Source: HGM10766 sp900757295
GTDB taxonomy: Bacteria > Bacillota_I > Bacilli_A > RF39 > UBA660
DNA length: 64,000 nucleotides
Direction: 5' to 3'
NCBI GenBank assembly: GCA_025992315.1
Contig: DAJPHG010000001.1
Span: 124,001-188,000, forward strand
Positions 31,306 through 39,819 of this stretch are shown piece by piece. Each line of letters begins with the position of its first letter. The stretch's first letter is position 1. Below the pieces are notes generated by a model, which worked only from the letters and a program-made list of their open reading frames with translations, was not told the DNA's origin and made no database searches. The position numbers and the translations under genes are program-made.

Positions 31306-32493
31306 TTAATTTAACCCTTTTTCTACTCCATCAGCAATTGCTTTACCAATTTTATCATAATTATTTTGAAGATAATTTAAATCAGAAGCATTATCATAAA
31401 ATCCGATTTCCATGTATGCGACTATAACAGGGGATTTATGAAATAAAATTAAGTATGCTTCGTTATTGATAACTCCTGAATTATATGCTGGTAATGTTGT
31501 TTGACTAACTATTTCATCATTTATAGTTTTTCCAAGTTGATTGGACTTGTTAATATAATCACTTGGTATATATTTTTGTGTGAATGTTCCTCCAGCTAAA
31601 GATATGTAGGCACTTCCACTTGATGAGCCATTATTAGCATTGGAATGAATACAAATGATAGCTTGAGCATCTGGGGCAACAGAAGAATCATTATTTTTAA
31701 AAGCATATGATGCTCTTTTAGTAAATGAAGGATTTTCATTATTAGAAGTTCTCGTCATTCTAACTGTATAGCCTTTTTCTTCAAGATGTTTTTTTGCTGC
31801 GTTAGAAATATTTAATGTTATTTCAGGCTCTTTATCTCTATCTCCATCAACCATTCTATACCAGCATTCACGATCCGTTGGTCCACCTGAACCTTGGCAT
31901 TCTTGACCCCATGTACCAGTTTTAAAGTGTCTCCATTCTCCCCATGTACCATTATTTTTAGTATAACCGGCAGATGTTTTTTCACTATCAGACATTGAAT
32001 TTGAAGATTTTCCATGTCCAGGATCTATTACAATGATTTTTCCATTATTAGTTTTAGAATCAGATTTATTATCTGAATTTTCTTTTTCTTTTAATAAATC
32101 TTTATTGTATTTCACTTCATAGTCAGTACTATCTTTTTTATTATTTTCTTTAGCTTGTCTTTCAGTCTCCTCTTTTAATTGTTGAATATATTCTGTATTT
32201 GCATTTTTTATACATTCATTAAAGTTTTTTAAAGTATCATTTAAATTTGTTACTAAGGAAAAAACAATACTTATTATTGTAGGTAAGAAAAAGATAATAA
32301 CAGCACTTCCCACTGATATTCCAAACTTTTTAGCAACCAATGGTAAATTTTCTTTATCAGGGTTAGCCAATGATTTAGATAAGTTAACACTACCTAATAT
32401 TATTAATATAACTGGTATCAATATTTTTAATACTGTTATAAAATATTTAGCTATTCTTACCCCTTCTAAAAAATGATAATCACAAAAATTCAT
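31306..32493 (-). CDS. Membrane-anchored N-acetylmuramoyl-L-alanine amidase
   Basis: 395 residues from ATG 32493 (GGAGTGTGG upstream; an in-frame GTG at 32505 lies inside that site). The same two-helix anchor module occupies 1-90. The Amidase_3 domain runs from about 145 to 395: IVIDPGHGKSSN (zinc His), a long Trp/Cys-containing insertion with EITLNISNAAKKHLEEKG (zinc Glu), IICIHSNAN (zinc His) and YMEIGFYDNASD with the catalytic Glu. It cleaves the lactyl-peptide amide of peptidoglycan. It sits 31 bases before the cysteine peptidase gene. Confidence 0.85.
   Translation of the reverse strand: MNFCDYHFLEGVRIAKYFITVLKILIPVILIILGSVNLSKSLANPDKENLPLVAKKFGISVGSAVIIFFLPTIISIVFSLVTNLNDTLKNFNECIKNANTEYIQQLKEETERQAKENNKKDSTDYEVKYNKDLLKEKENSDNKSDSKTNNGKIIVIDPGHGKSSNSMSDSEKTSAGYTKNNGTWGEWRHFKTGTWGQECQGSGGPTDRECWYRMVDGDRDKEPEITLNISNAAKKHLEEKGYTVRMTRTSNNENPSFTKRASYAFKNNDSSVAPDAQAIICIHSNANNGSSSGSAYISLAGGTFTQKYIPSDYINKSNQLGKTINDEIVSQTTLPAYNSGVINNEAYLILFHKSPVIVAYMEIGFYDNASDLNYLQNNYDKIGKAIADGVEKGLN
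32380..32493 (-). repeat. Direct repeat, copy 2 (membrane-anchor coding)
   Basis: Partner of 31161-31274. Near-identity at the base level including third codon positions, whereas the following linker sequences have diverged. Confidence 0.9.
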
Positions 32494-32534
32494 TATTATC
32501 CACACTCCATTTATTTTTTATATTATAACATATT

Positions 32535-32575
32535 AAAAAAAAGATGTGAATAAACTATCTATTTATCCACATCTT
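32535..32575 (-). terminator. Intrinsic terminator overlapping the end of the 32559 gene
   Basis: On the minus strand AAGATGTG and CACATCTT pair with further A/T pairs (GATAAA/TTTAT), then eight T. Confidence 0.75.
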
Positions 32576-33200
32576 CTGTTGCATCTACTTCAGCTTTTTC
32601 AACAACATATAATTTTTTATCTTTTTTTACTATAGTTATTAAAGCTTTATCATCATATTTTAAATCTGTTTTATATTTCCAACTTAAAGTTACTAGATAA
32701 CAATCTGTTTCTTCATCTTTTATTTTATATGTATCAGTTTTAAAATCATCAATTTTAATTTCTGTTACTTCAGGTAATTCTTGATCTCTATCGCTATAAG
32801 TATTATCATCAACATATTTGTATAGTGTATCTTTAACATTTAATTTATAATTTTCTAAAGCATCAGGATGAACAAATTCTTCTCCACCTATATCATATTT
32901 ATTAATTTTATTATCTATTGTATATAAATCTATGATAAACATTTTAGCAATTGATTTAGCATAATCTTCATAATTTATAGATTTGCCTTCTAAATTTTCT
33001 TTTAATTTTTTAAATTCAGTTTTGTATATTTCTTTATCTCGATCTTCTAATTTATAATCAAAGCCTTTTATTGTATCTAAGCTTTTTGTAATTTTTGGTT
33101 CTTCCTTTTTTTGATGCATTATTTTATAAGCAGCAATAGAACCTAAGGCTAGAATTAGTACTACTATTAATATTATTATTACTTTTCTTTTTTTTGTCAT
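32559..33200 (-). CDS. Membrane-anchored extracellular protein, unknown
   Basis: 213 residues: MTKKRK then a transmembrane segment near 6-24 and an outer, highly charged domain of about 180 residues rich in Lys, Asp, Tyr. No catalytic motif is visible; the size and fold impression resemble NTF2-like or lipoprotein-type periplasmic modules. Its ATG overlaps the TGA of the LTA synthase gene (ATGA), so it is translationally coupled and probably assists polymer synthesis or export. Confidence 0.6.
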   Translation of the reverse strand: MTKKRKVIIILIVVLILALGSIAAYKIMHQKKEEPKITKSLDTIKGFDYKLEDRDKEIYKTEFKKLKENLEGKSINYEDYAKSIAKMFIIDLYTIDNKINKYDIGGEEFVHPDALENYKLNVKDTLYKYVDDNTYSDRDQELPEVTEIKIDDFKTDTYKIKDEETDCYLVTLSWKYKTDLKYDDKALITIVKKDKKLYVVEKAEVDATEDVDK

Positions 33201-35233
33201 TTTGTATCACCACTATCTATATTTTGTCCCTCTTTTTCAATTAAATCATGAACTATAATATTATTAGAAATATCTAAGTATTCTTCAGTATATGTTTTAT
33301 ATTTGTCAATGTAGTCACTTTCTAAAGCAACATTTTGTAAAGGAAGATATAAACCTGTAGAGTTATTGTAATATACTTTACTAGTTAAGAAATTGCTATT
33401 AGGGAATATTACAATATTATCATCTTTAATATCAAAAATATCATGTCCTAAAGCATATTTTGAACTAAATCCCATCATATTTCCAATAGTTGGAAGTACA
33501 TCATACATTCCCATATAATATGTTACTTCTTTATTTATCTTCTTACGTAATTTTTCATCTTTAGTCCAAATAATTAAAGGAGTATTTTTATTTAATTCAT
33601 TTGCATAATAATCATAGTTGTAATATCCTTCGTCTTCTTCGGTTTTTACTTTTCCTGTTTCTTTATCGTAGTTATATAAATATTCAAATTCTGATTTAGA
33701 TAGTTTTGCTTCATGATCTCCATAGAATACAAATACAGTATTATTAAATAATTCATCATTTTTTATATATTCGATAAATTCTTTTAAAGCTCCATCAGCA
33801 TAATGAGCACTCTTTATATAATTACCCATTTTAGTATCTTTTAAATAATCAATTTTTTCCTCTTTTTCTTTTCCAGTTTCTTCATCAATAGTTTTTGTTG
33901 TATATGTTAAATCATAGTCGCCATATTTTGCTAAGTCATTAAATGGTGAATGGTTAGATAATGTTAATATTGTTCCCATGTACTTTTCATGTTTATTTTC
34001 AATATTTCTTAGGATTGGCATTGCTTGTTCAAAGAAAGCATAATCATTTATTCCTAAACCAGTTGTATTTTCTTCTGATACATTAAATGATTCTTTAAAG
34101 AACATATCATCATATCCCATTTGAGGATGCATTTTAGATCTATTCCACATATCAGCTTTATTTCCATGCATACTGAAAGTGTAATAACCTTTTTCTTTTA
34201 ATAATTTTTCAATTGTAACATAATTTCTATTGTAATAGCTAACAAAAACGGTTCCACTATTTGCTGGCATTAATGAAGTATTTAAGGTAAATTCAGTATC
34301 AGATGATGTACCTACACTTATTTGAGGATAGAATTTTGAGAAAAACATTCCTTCTGAAGCAAGTTCCCTTACAGTTGGAACTACGGCTTCTCCATTAAAC
34401 TCTAAATCCATTAAAAATGCTTGCATGCTTTCCATATGAACAAATATTATATTTTTACCCTCAAAAATATTTGTATATTCATTAGTTTTTTTCTCTTCAC
34501 TATTTTTCTTTTGATAAAATTCTTTAAACTTTCTAGCTGCCTCATCATAGCCAAATAAAGAATTGATTTTAGGGTATAAACTTTGAACAATATCATTTCC
34601 TTGATACATTATTATACCAAATCTTTCCACAATATATTCTCTGTTCCATTGTTTAGCTAATCTAGAATAATCTGTTTTAGTCATTGTTACTAGAGTACAA
34701 GCAAGTAATAATACACCAATTAATATTGTATTAACGCACATTTTCTTACCATTTTCGATTTTTTTCATAAAGATATAATAATTGTCTTTATTTAAAATCT
34801 TATGGATATAATAAAATAATATAGGAATTAAAATATAAATAAAATCTGTAAGTTTAAGTTTTTCTACGAGAGAATCTGCTACATCTCCTACTTGCGAAAT
34901 ACTAGCTAGTAATCCAACTGAAGCAAAAGAAACATAAAAAGTGTAATATATTGAATTAATAATATTTATTACATTAAAAATTATAATCCAAGTAAAATAA
35001 TACCTAAACTGCTTCTTGCCTTTAAATAGATAACCAAATGCTCCAATTATTAATATTAAAGCTAAATCTACTATAAGTGGTTTGTAATCAAATGTATTGC
35101 TAACAGTAAATGTTCTTATTAACACACTTCCTATTAATGATAAAAAACAATAGGAAATAAATAATCTATTAGACATAATATAACGGACAAACTTATTTAC
35201 AAATTTATATGATTTATTCTTTTTTTTAGTCAA
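33197..35233 (-). CDS. LTA synthase family sulfatase (polyglycerol-phosphate transferase)
   Basis: 678 residues. Five membrane spans in the first 200 residues, then an extracellular alkaline-phosphatase-fold domain. IFVHMESMQAF near 263-273 carries the metal-binding Glu, SVGTSSDTEFTLNTS near 303-317 the catalytic Thr, SMHGNKADMWNR near 352-363 and YGDHEAKL near 500-507 further metal ligands. LtaS builds the glycerol-phosphate chain of lipoteichoic acid from phosphatidylglycerol. TTG start with AGAAGGGA upstream. Forms an operon with the 32559 gene. Confidence 0.88.
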   Translation of the reverse strand: MTKKKNKSYKFVNKFVRYIMSNRLFISYCFLSLIGSVLIRTFTVSNTFDYKPLIVDLALILIIGAFGYLFKGKKQFRYYFTWIIIFNVINIINSIYYTFYVSFASVGLLASISQVGDVADSLVEKLKLTDFIYILIPILFYYIHKILNKDNYYIFMKKIENGKKMCVNTILIGVLLLACTLVTMTKTDYSRLAKQWNREYIVERFGIIMYQGNDIVQSLYPKINSLFGYDEAARKFKEFYQKKNSEEKKTNEYTNIFEGKNIIFVHMESMQAFLMDLEFNGEAVVPTVRELASEGMFFSKFYPQISVGTSSDTEFTLNTSLMPANSGTVFVSYYNRNYVTIEKLLKEKGYYTFSMHGNKADMWNRSKMHPQMGYDDMFFKESFNVSEENTTGLGINDYAFFEQAMPILRNIENKHEKYMGTILTLSNHSPFNDLAKYGDYDLTYTTKTIDEETGKEKEEKIDYLKDTKMGNYIKSAHYADGALKEFIEYIKNDELFNNTVFVFYGDHEAKLSKSEFEYLYNYDKETGKVKTEEDEGYYNYDYYANELNKNTPLIIWTKDEKLRKKINKEVTYYMGMYDVLPTIGNMMGFSSKYALGHDIFDIKDDNIVIFPNSNFLTSKVYYNNSTGLYLPLQNVALESDYIDKYKTYTEEYLDISNNIIVHDLIEKEGQNIDSGDTK

Positions 35234-35256
35234 TATAATCCCTTCTTACTCATAAC

Positions 35257-35284
35257 ATTATATCATTTTTTTGTTTATAAGCAA
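35257..35284 (-). promoter_or_regulatory. Promoter of the LTA synthase gene
   Basis: TTGCTT, 16 bases, TATAAT on the minus strand. Confidence 0.55.
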
Positions 35285-35316
35285 ATTAAAATTAATGTGG
35301 AATATTTAAAAGTTAC

Positions 35317-35345
35317 TTGCATATTTTATTTATAAGTGTTAAAAT
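35317..35345 (+). promoter_or_regulatory. Promoter of tRNA-Gly
   Basis: TTGCAT, 17 bases, TAAAAT, about 19 bases before the tRNA. Confidence 0.55.
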
Positions 35346-35363
35346 ATTTTTGTTATTAATTTT

Positions 35364-35438
35364 GCAGGTGTAGTATAATGGTTAATATGCGACCTTGCCA
35401 AGGTCGAGATGGGAGTTCGATTCTCCTCACTTGCTCCA
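35364..35438 (+). tRNA. tRNA-Gly (anticodon GCC)
   Basis: 75 bases with encoded CCA. Acceptor GCAGGTG pairs with CACTTGC (one G-U). The anticodon arm CGACCTTGCCAAGGTCG gives GCC, and the T arm is GGGAG-TTCGATT-CTCCT. It is the last core gene before the accessory island. Confidence 0.96.
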
Positions 35439-35448
35439 TTTGAAATCA

Positions 35449-35478
35449 ACTTACGAACTTTTAAGTTCGTAAGTTTTT
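35449..35478 (+). terminator. Terminator after tRNA-Gly
   Basis: ACTTACGAACTT/AAGTTCGTAAGT, 12 perfect pairs with a 2-base loop and T tail. The GAACTT/AAGTTC core resembles the CTCGAA/TTCGAG hairpins in the leader RNAs at 39.7, 44.3 and 47.6 kb. Confidence 0.85.
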
Positions 35479-35529
35479 ATTTTATATAAAACTTTAAAAG
35501 TTCTCTTTCTAGAAAGGAGGACTTTTTTC

Positions 35530-35808
35530 ATGCTTGAATTTAAAGTAATTGCAAATTTAAAAGCTAATAAAGATTTAACCGACATTTTAAAAGAATTTAA
35601 ATATAAGGTTAAATTAGGACAAACAAAAACTATCTTGCACACCAACTTACAAGTAATAATACCTACTGAATACAAAATTACATATCCTACTGCTCTTACA
35701 ATACTAGAATACAAAGTTAATGAAATATCAAATAAGTCATTTTATATTAAGGAGCATAATCAAAAGTATAATTTTAAAGAAATTGCACAATTTTTGAAAA
35801 AATTTTAA
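35530..35808 (+). CDS. Small island protein, copy 1 (recombinase-linked family)
   Basis: 92 residues. The most divergent of five related small proteins; the resemblance is in the C-terminal half (YIKEHNQKYNFKEIAQFLK against FINGYNNKIKFKDLEQYLK of copy 2). No known domain. Good AAAGGAGG ribosome site. It lies 70 bases after the tRNA-Gly terminator and 200 bases upstream of serine recombinase 1, the same relative place as copies 2 and 3. A recombination directionality factor or expression regulator is a guess. Confidence 0.6.
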   Translation: MLEFKVIANLKANKDLTDILKEFKYKVKLGQTKTILHTNLQVIIPTEYKITYPTALTILEYKVNEISNKSFYIKEHNQKYNFKEIAQFLKKF

Positions 35809-35834
35809 TTTTAGACTATACATTTTGCTTATTT

Positions 35835-35965
35835 GTGAGGAAACATATAGAGAAATATATTAAATTTAACTTCGTAAAACTCACTTTAATTGAGAAAATT
35901 AATAAGAAATATTAAAAAATTTCAATTTAGTATCTGATATTTTGCGTTTGAGTGAGGAAACATAT
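35835..35965 (+). repeat. Pair of 14-base direct repeats upstream of recombinase 1
   Basis: GTGAGGAAACATAT occurs at 35835-35848 and 35952-35965, inside longer similar segments that both begin ATTTTGC about 11-12 bases earlier. The second copy provides a ribosome site and ATG for a 10-codon mini-frame. Could be operator sites or a duplicated translation-initiation region. Confidence 0.7.
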
Positions 35966-35996
35966 GAGAAGTATTTTAATATTTCTCGAAATTTAA
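35964..35996 (+). CDS. Possible 10-residue leader peptide of recombinase 1
   Basis: MRSILIFLEI, with GTGAGGAAAC upstream. Its codons form a hairpin (GAGAAGTATT/AATATTTCTC) ending just before the AAAGGAGG site of the recombinase gene. There is no T run, so any control would be at translation. Tentative. Confidence 0.3.
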   Translation: MRSILIFLEI

Positions 35997-36012
35997 TGAA
36001 AGGAGGAAAAAT

Positions 36013-37803
36013 ATGAGATGTGGTGTTTATGTAAGAGTATCTACTGACGACCAAAGAGATAATGGTTATTCTATTGATTCACAACTTAGAATGATTAAAG
36101 AATATTGTGAAAAGAATGAATATGATATTGTTGATGTTTATAATGATGCTGGACATTCTGGAAAAGATTTGATGAGACCTGAAATGCAAAGATTACTAAA
36201 AGATATTAAATCTAAAAAAATTGATAAATTAGTTGCAATTAAAGTTGATAGACTTACTCGTAATAATTATGATGGCTTTTGGCTACTTAATTATTGTGAG
36301 GAACATGATGTAAAAATAGAACTAATGCTCGAACCTTATGATGTATCTACTGCTAATGGTGAAATGATTTTTGGAATGAATTTAGTATTTGGTCAAAGAG
36401 AAAGAAAAGAAATTGGAGCAAGAACTAAACGTGCTATGGAAGAAATGGCATTAGAACGTATTCATCCTAGTAAAGCACCTTATGGCTATATTAGAAATAA
36501 GGAAACTGGTCATTTAGAAGTAGAACCTATTGAAGCAGAAGTTGTAAAAGAAATATTTGAATTATGCAAACAAGGCAATTCTACAAGAGGTATTGCTACT
36601 ATTATGAAAGACAATAATGCGTATCTAAAACAAGGAAAATGGAAATCTGATAGAGTTTATAAAATACTTACTAATTCTATTTATATTGGTATCTTTGAAT
36701 ATGGAAAGTACAAAAGAAAATCACAAGATATTTTAAGAGTTGAAAATTATTGTGAACCAATTATTGATGAAGTAACATGGAATGCTACTAGAAATGTTTT
36801 AGTAAAAAACAAACATTCTAACTATGGAGAATATATTCATTTGTTTTCTGGTTTAGTAAAATGCCCTATTTGTGGCGAGATAATGTCATCATCAGAATCT
36901 TTTAAATATCCGAACGGAAAGCAAAAAGTTTATTACCATTTAAGATGTAAAAATCATAATTGTAGTGGATTTGGACTTCATTATAATACTGAAAAAATAG
37001 AAACAAAATTAAAACAAGTATTAGAAGAATTAACACTATTTATGCTTTCTATGGATAATGAAATTATAACTTGTAATTCTACCAAAAATGATGATGTAAA
37101 AGATATAGAAAAAGCAACCGAAAAATTAAAATTACAGAAAAAAAAATTAGTAGATTTATATTTAAGTTCTAATTTAGATGTTGAAACAATTAATCATAAA
37201 AATGATGTTATCAAAAAGGAAATTGATAAACTAACTCAAAAGAAAGTAAGACTTGATCCAGATAATAATTCTAAAGAATATTCAATAGAACTTGTTAAAA
37301 AATTAGATTGTACTGAGAAAAATAACACTTTATTTTTTACTAATATTAAAAATATTGGATTTGCTTTTCTTTATGATTTGTTATCAAGAGAAGCTAAAAG
37401 AGATATGATTCATAGACTGATATCTATGATAGAAATTAAACGTGATAAAAACTACAATATTGATATTAAAGATATAAAATTCACAGATGAATTTATAACT
37501 AAAAGCAGTAAAGAATACTTAAAATATCTTAATAATATTATGAATGACAATAATATTGGAATTAAATTTCATAAAGAAATTAATGAAATTGAGTTAAAAA
37601 ATATGGAATCGAATTATGATATTTTATCAATTATGAAAATGAAAAACAAAGAATATTCTAATAAATTTTTAGAAGAATTTATTTCAAAATCACAAGAGCA
37701 TTTATGTATAGACGGCATTGTTAGTTGTCCATATATTGAAGGAAATACTATTAAAGATGTTTTAATATTAGTACCTAAAAATGAATTAATTAACACTATT
37801 TAA
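36013..37803 (+). CDS. Large serine recombinase 1 (TnpX-like)
   Basis: 596 residues. Resolvase-type catalytic domain 1-150: VYVRVSTDDQ with catalytic Ser near 10, AIKVDRLTRN near 79-88, and ERKEIGARTKRAMEE at the start of the long helix. The recombinase DNA-binding domain is about 155-270, followed by a zinc ribbon CPICGE...CKNHNC near 285-325 and a long coiled coil near 355-410. Large serine recombinases excise or insert circular elements without high-energy cofactors. A TnpV-type gene follows at once, as in Tn4451-like elements. Confidence 0.93.
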   Translation: MRCGVYVRVSTDDQRDNGYSIDSQLRMIKEYCEKNEYDIVDVYNDAGHSGKDLMRPEMQRLLKDIKSKKIDKLVAIKVDRLTRNNYDGFWLLNYCEEHDVKIELMLEPYDVSTANGEMIFGMNLVFGQRERKEIGARTKRAMEEMALERIHPSKAPYGYIRNKETGHLEVEPIEAEVVKEIFELCKQGNSTRGIATIMKDNNAYLKQGKWKSDRVYKILTNSIYIGIFEYGKYKRKSQDILRVENYCEPIIDEVTWNATRNVLVKNKHSNYGEYIHLFSGLVKCPICGEIMSSSESFKYPNGKQKVYYHLRCKNHNCSGFGLHYNTEKIETKLKQVLEELTLFMLSMDNEIITCNSTKNDDVKDIEKATEKLKLQKKKLVDLYLSSNLDVETINHKNDVIKKEIDKLTQKKVRLDPDNNSKEYSIELVKKLDCTEKNNTLFFTNIKNIGFAFLYDLLSREAKRDMIHRLISMIEIKRDKNYNIDIKDIKFTDEFITKSSKEYLKYLNNIMNDNNIGIKFHKEINEIELKNMESNYDILSIMKMKNKEYSNKFLEEFISKSQEHLCIDGIVSCPYIEGNTIKDVLILVPKNELINTI

Positions 37804-37823
37804 AGAAGAAAGGAATGATAAAA

Positions 37824-38180
37824 ATGAAAGTTACTTATACGAGAAAAGGAGATTATTTATTACCAGATTTATATTTAGAAAAAGACGAAAATTATGGAAG
37901 GCTTGGAAGATATGGAATATTAAGATTACACTTTATTGCACAAAACAAGAAGGCACTTTATGAAACATTATTGATGACAAATAAATTAACTCATCATCTT
38001 CTTTTAGTCAGTGATTCTTGTGAGAATTCTTATAAAGAATTAATGGAAAATTATATTAAAAATGATGAAAGACTGTCTGAAAAAAACAAAGAATTAAATC
38101 CAATTGAATGGACAAAGTTAATGAACAATTACAAAAATATGGCTGAAGAAATTGTCTTAAATGAATATATTTTTGTATAA
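37824..38180 (+). CDS. tnpV: TnpV family transposon protein
   Basis: 118 residues. Opening TYTRKGDYLLPDLYL, GRYGILRLHFIAQNKKALYETLL, WTKLMNNYKNMAEEIVLNEYIFV at the end; this pattern is that of TnpV of Tn4451/Tn4453 and relatives, a small protein of unknown function next to TnpX-type recombinases. ATG 37824 is preferred to 37815 because AAAGGA then lies 8-10 bases upstream. 20 bases after recombinase 1, so same operon. Confidence 0.75.
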   Translation: MKVTYTRKGDYLLPDLYLEKDENYGRLGRYGILRLHFIAQNKKALYETLLMTNKLTHHLLLVSDSCENSYKELMENYIKNDERLSEKNKELNPIEWTKLMNNYKNMAEEIVLNEYIFV

Positions 38181-38280
38181 ATAATCTCAAAAAAAGAGGA
38201 AAAAATTATCAGAATAATTTAATTCTCTTTTTTGTTTTTTGGAATATGGGAATAAAATCTATGTCTAGCAAGCACTGAAT

Positions 38281-38976
38281 TTATACTCCCGCATAAATTC
38301 TATTATGGGAATTCCCAGACCCTTTGATAAAAAAAGTTTTAATAAAATTATTAAAAAATATGATATCACCCATTTTTTCTGGATGCCATTGAACAGCAAT
38401 AATATTTCCATTTTCTATTGCCTCAATTGTTCCATCTTCAGCAATTGCAGATACTATAAAATTATTTGCTAATTTTTTAATAGATTGTTTATGAAATGAA
38501 TTTACTTCAATACATTCTTCTATATTGTATGTATTACTTAAAAAAGTTTGTTTTTTAATTTTTATTGTATGTAATGCATCTTTCAAATTATGATTTTCTA
38601 TTTTTTGGTTTAAGCTACCTCCAAAACAAACATTTATAGATTGAAGTCCTCCACAAATTCCTAAAATTGGTTTATTTGCACTTGAAAATAATTCAATTGC
38701 TGCTTTATCTAATTTAAATTCATCAATATCATAATTTTTTTCTGGAATGGGTTTTTCATTATAATAATGTGGTGGAATATCGATACAACTTCCTGTTACA
38801 ATAAGTCCATCGCATATCTCACATACTTTTTCTAAATTTTTATCTGAAACAATTGGAAATAATAATATATTTAACTTGTCAAATATATCTTTATAATGTT
38901 TAGTTAAATAATATCTGTAGTTAAAAGGTTCTTCTTTCTTTACATTTTCAATTCTCTCAATTATTGCTAATATCAT
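38281..38976 (-). CDS. Class I glutamine amidotransferase-like hydrolase (peptidase C26/PuuD-like)
   Basis: 231 residues. Cys nucleophile in GICGGLQSINV near 107-117 and the His-Glu pair in VQWHPEKMG near 194-202, as in gamma-glutamyl-GABA hydrolases and related Ntn-independent amidotransferases. The substrate is unknown. The last 15 residues (KGSGNSHNRIYAGV) look foreign and overlap the palindrome GGGAATTCCC at 38309-38318, as if the 3' end had been replaced at an element boundary. It overlaps the end of the HAD gene by 20 bases. Confidence 0.75.
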   Translation of the reverse strand: MILAIIERIENVKKEEPFNYRYYLTKHYKDIFDKLNILLFPIVSDKNLEKVCEICDGLIVTGSCIDIPPHYYNEKPIPEKNYDIDEFKLDKAAIELFSSANKPILGICGGLQSINVCFGGSLNQKIENHNLKDALHTIKIKKQTFLSNTYNIEECIEVNSFHKQSIKKLANNFIVSAIAEDGTIEAIENGNIIAVQWHPEKMGDIIFFNNFIKTFFIKGSGNSHNRIYAGV

Positions 38977-39574
38977 TTTTATACTCCTTTATATTTCTAA
39001 TTTTATAGTATATATCATACCAACTATATGCTCTTGTTATATTATCAAATTCAAAATTTCTATTATATGGATAATCAAATATTATTATATTAGTTTTGCC
39101 AATTAATTTTCTTAAATTATTTGGATCATCTTCAATCATAATATCTATACAATTATTTTGGCAATATTCCCCTTTGTTTTTTACATCAAAAACAATTTTA
39201 TCATAATAAATATTATTATCCTTTAACCATTTTTTTGTAATACTTTCTACTTCTTTCTTTAGAGAATTAGAAAACCATTCATCATTATTTCTTCTGGCTG
39301 TAATTATATATATTTCGTTACCTTCATTTTTAAGTTTTTTTATAACTTCAGCAGAGTGTTTCTTTGCTGGTAATGTAATAACTAAATCTTTTCTATATTT
39401 ATTCCAAAATTTATGTGCTATATCTTCTCCCCATAAAAACATATCTGTAGTATCTATTACATTTATATTTTCTAATTTATATTTACCTAATTCATTGCAA
39501 AATTTAGTTCCATAATCTATACAAAAATTATACTGTGAATTTAAAACACCATCAATATCTATTCCTATTTTCAT
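38957..39574 (-). CDS. HAD-like 5'-nucleotidase/phosphatase
   Basis: 205 residues. Motif I IGIDIDGVLN at 3-12, motif II IITARRN near 95-101, and DIMIEDDPNNL near 148-158 as motif III/IV. This pattern is that of the NT5C/YqfW-type 5'-nucleotidase or related HAD family, without an identifiable cap. Coupled by overlap to the amidotransferase-like gene; together they are the cargo between recombinase 1 and small ORF 2. AGGAGG ribosome site. Confidence 0.7.
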   Translation of the reverse strand: MKIGIDIDGVLNSQYNFCIDYGTKFCNELGKYKLENINVIDTTDMFLWGEDIAHKFWNKYRKDLVITLPAKKHSAEVIKKLKNEGNEIYIITARRNNDEWFSNSLKKEVESITKKWLKDNNIYYDKIVFDVKNKGEYCQNNCIDIMIEDDPNNLRKLIGKTNIIIFDYPYNRNFEFDNITRAYSWYDIYYKIRNIKEYKNDISNN

Positions 39575-39642
39575 TTATTCCTCCAAAAGTTATAATCTAA
39601 TAAAAATTATACTATAAAATAATAAAACTTTCCATACTCCCA

Positions 39643-39671
39643 TTGAAATTTAATAATAATTCATATATAAT
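39643..39671 (+). promoter_or_regulatory. Promoter of leader RNA B
   Basis: TTGAAA, 17 bases, TATAAT. Confidence 0.6.
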
Positions 39672-39677
39672 ATTTTT

Positions 39678-39790
39678 AGAAAGAGGGCGTTATGGTTCGT
39701 AAGCTGATGCTTAACCGCTCCAGATTGATAGGAAACTCGAACTTTTCGAGTTTAAGTAATAAATGCTAACTAGAAATAGTTAGTTTTTTT
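39678..39790 (+). ncRNA. Leader RNA B: conserved terminator-ended leader of small ORF 2
   Basis: About 110 bases from the predicted start to the T run. Elements in order: a hairpin closed by GGTT/AACC (39694-39716), the single-stranded-looking GCTCCA-GATTGATA-GGAAA segment, hairpin CTCGAA/TTCGAG, then CTAACTA-GAAA-TAGTTAG with seven T at 39766-39790. The 26 bases 39717-39742 are identical to 47630-47655. The gene starts 29 bases after the terminator, so the RNA must be read through for expression. No known riboswitch class recognised. Confidence 0.6.
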
Positions 39791-39819
39791 GTTATTTAAG
39801 AAAGGAAAGTGATTGAGTT

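Noticed and set aside
39678..39790. Known riboswitch (fluoride, THF, preQ1) in leader B
   Set aside because: CCGCTCCA and GGCG...GTTCG recall THF and fluoride motifs, but the required junctions and conserved loops are missing, and the downstream gene is not a transporter or biosynthetic gene.
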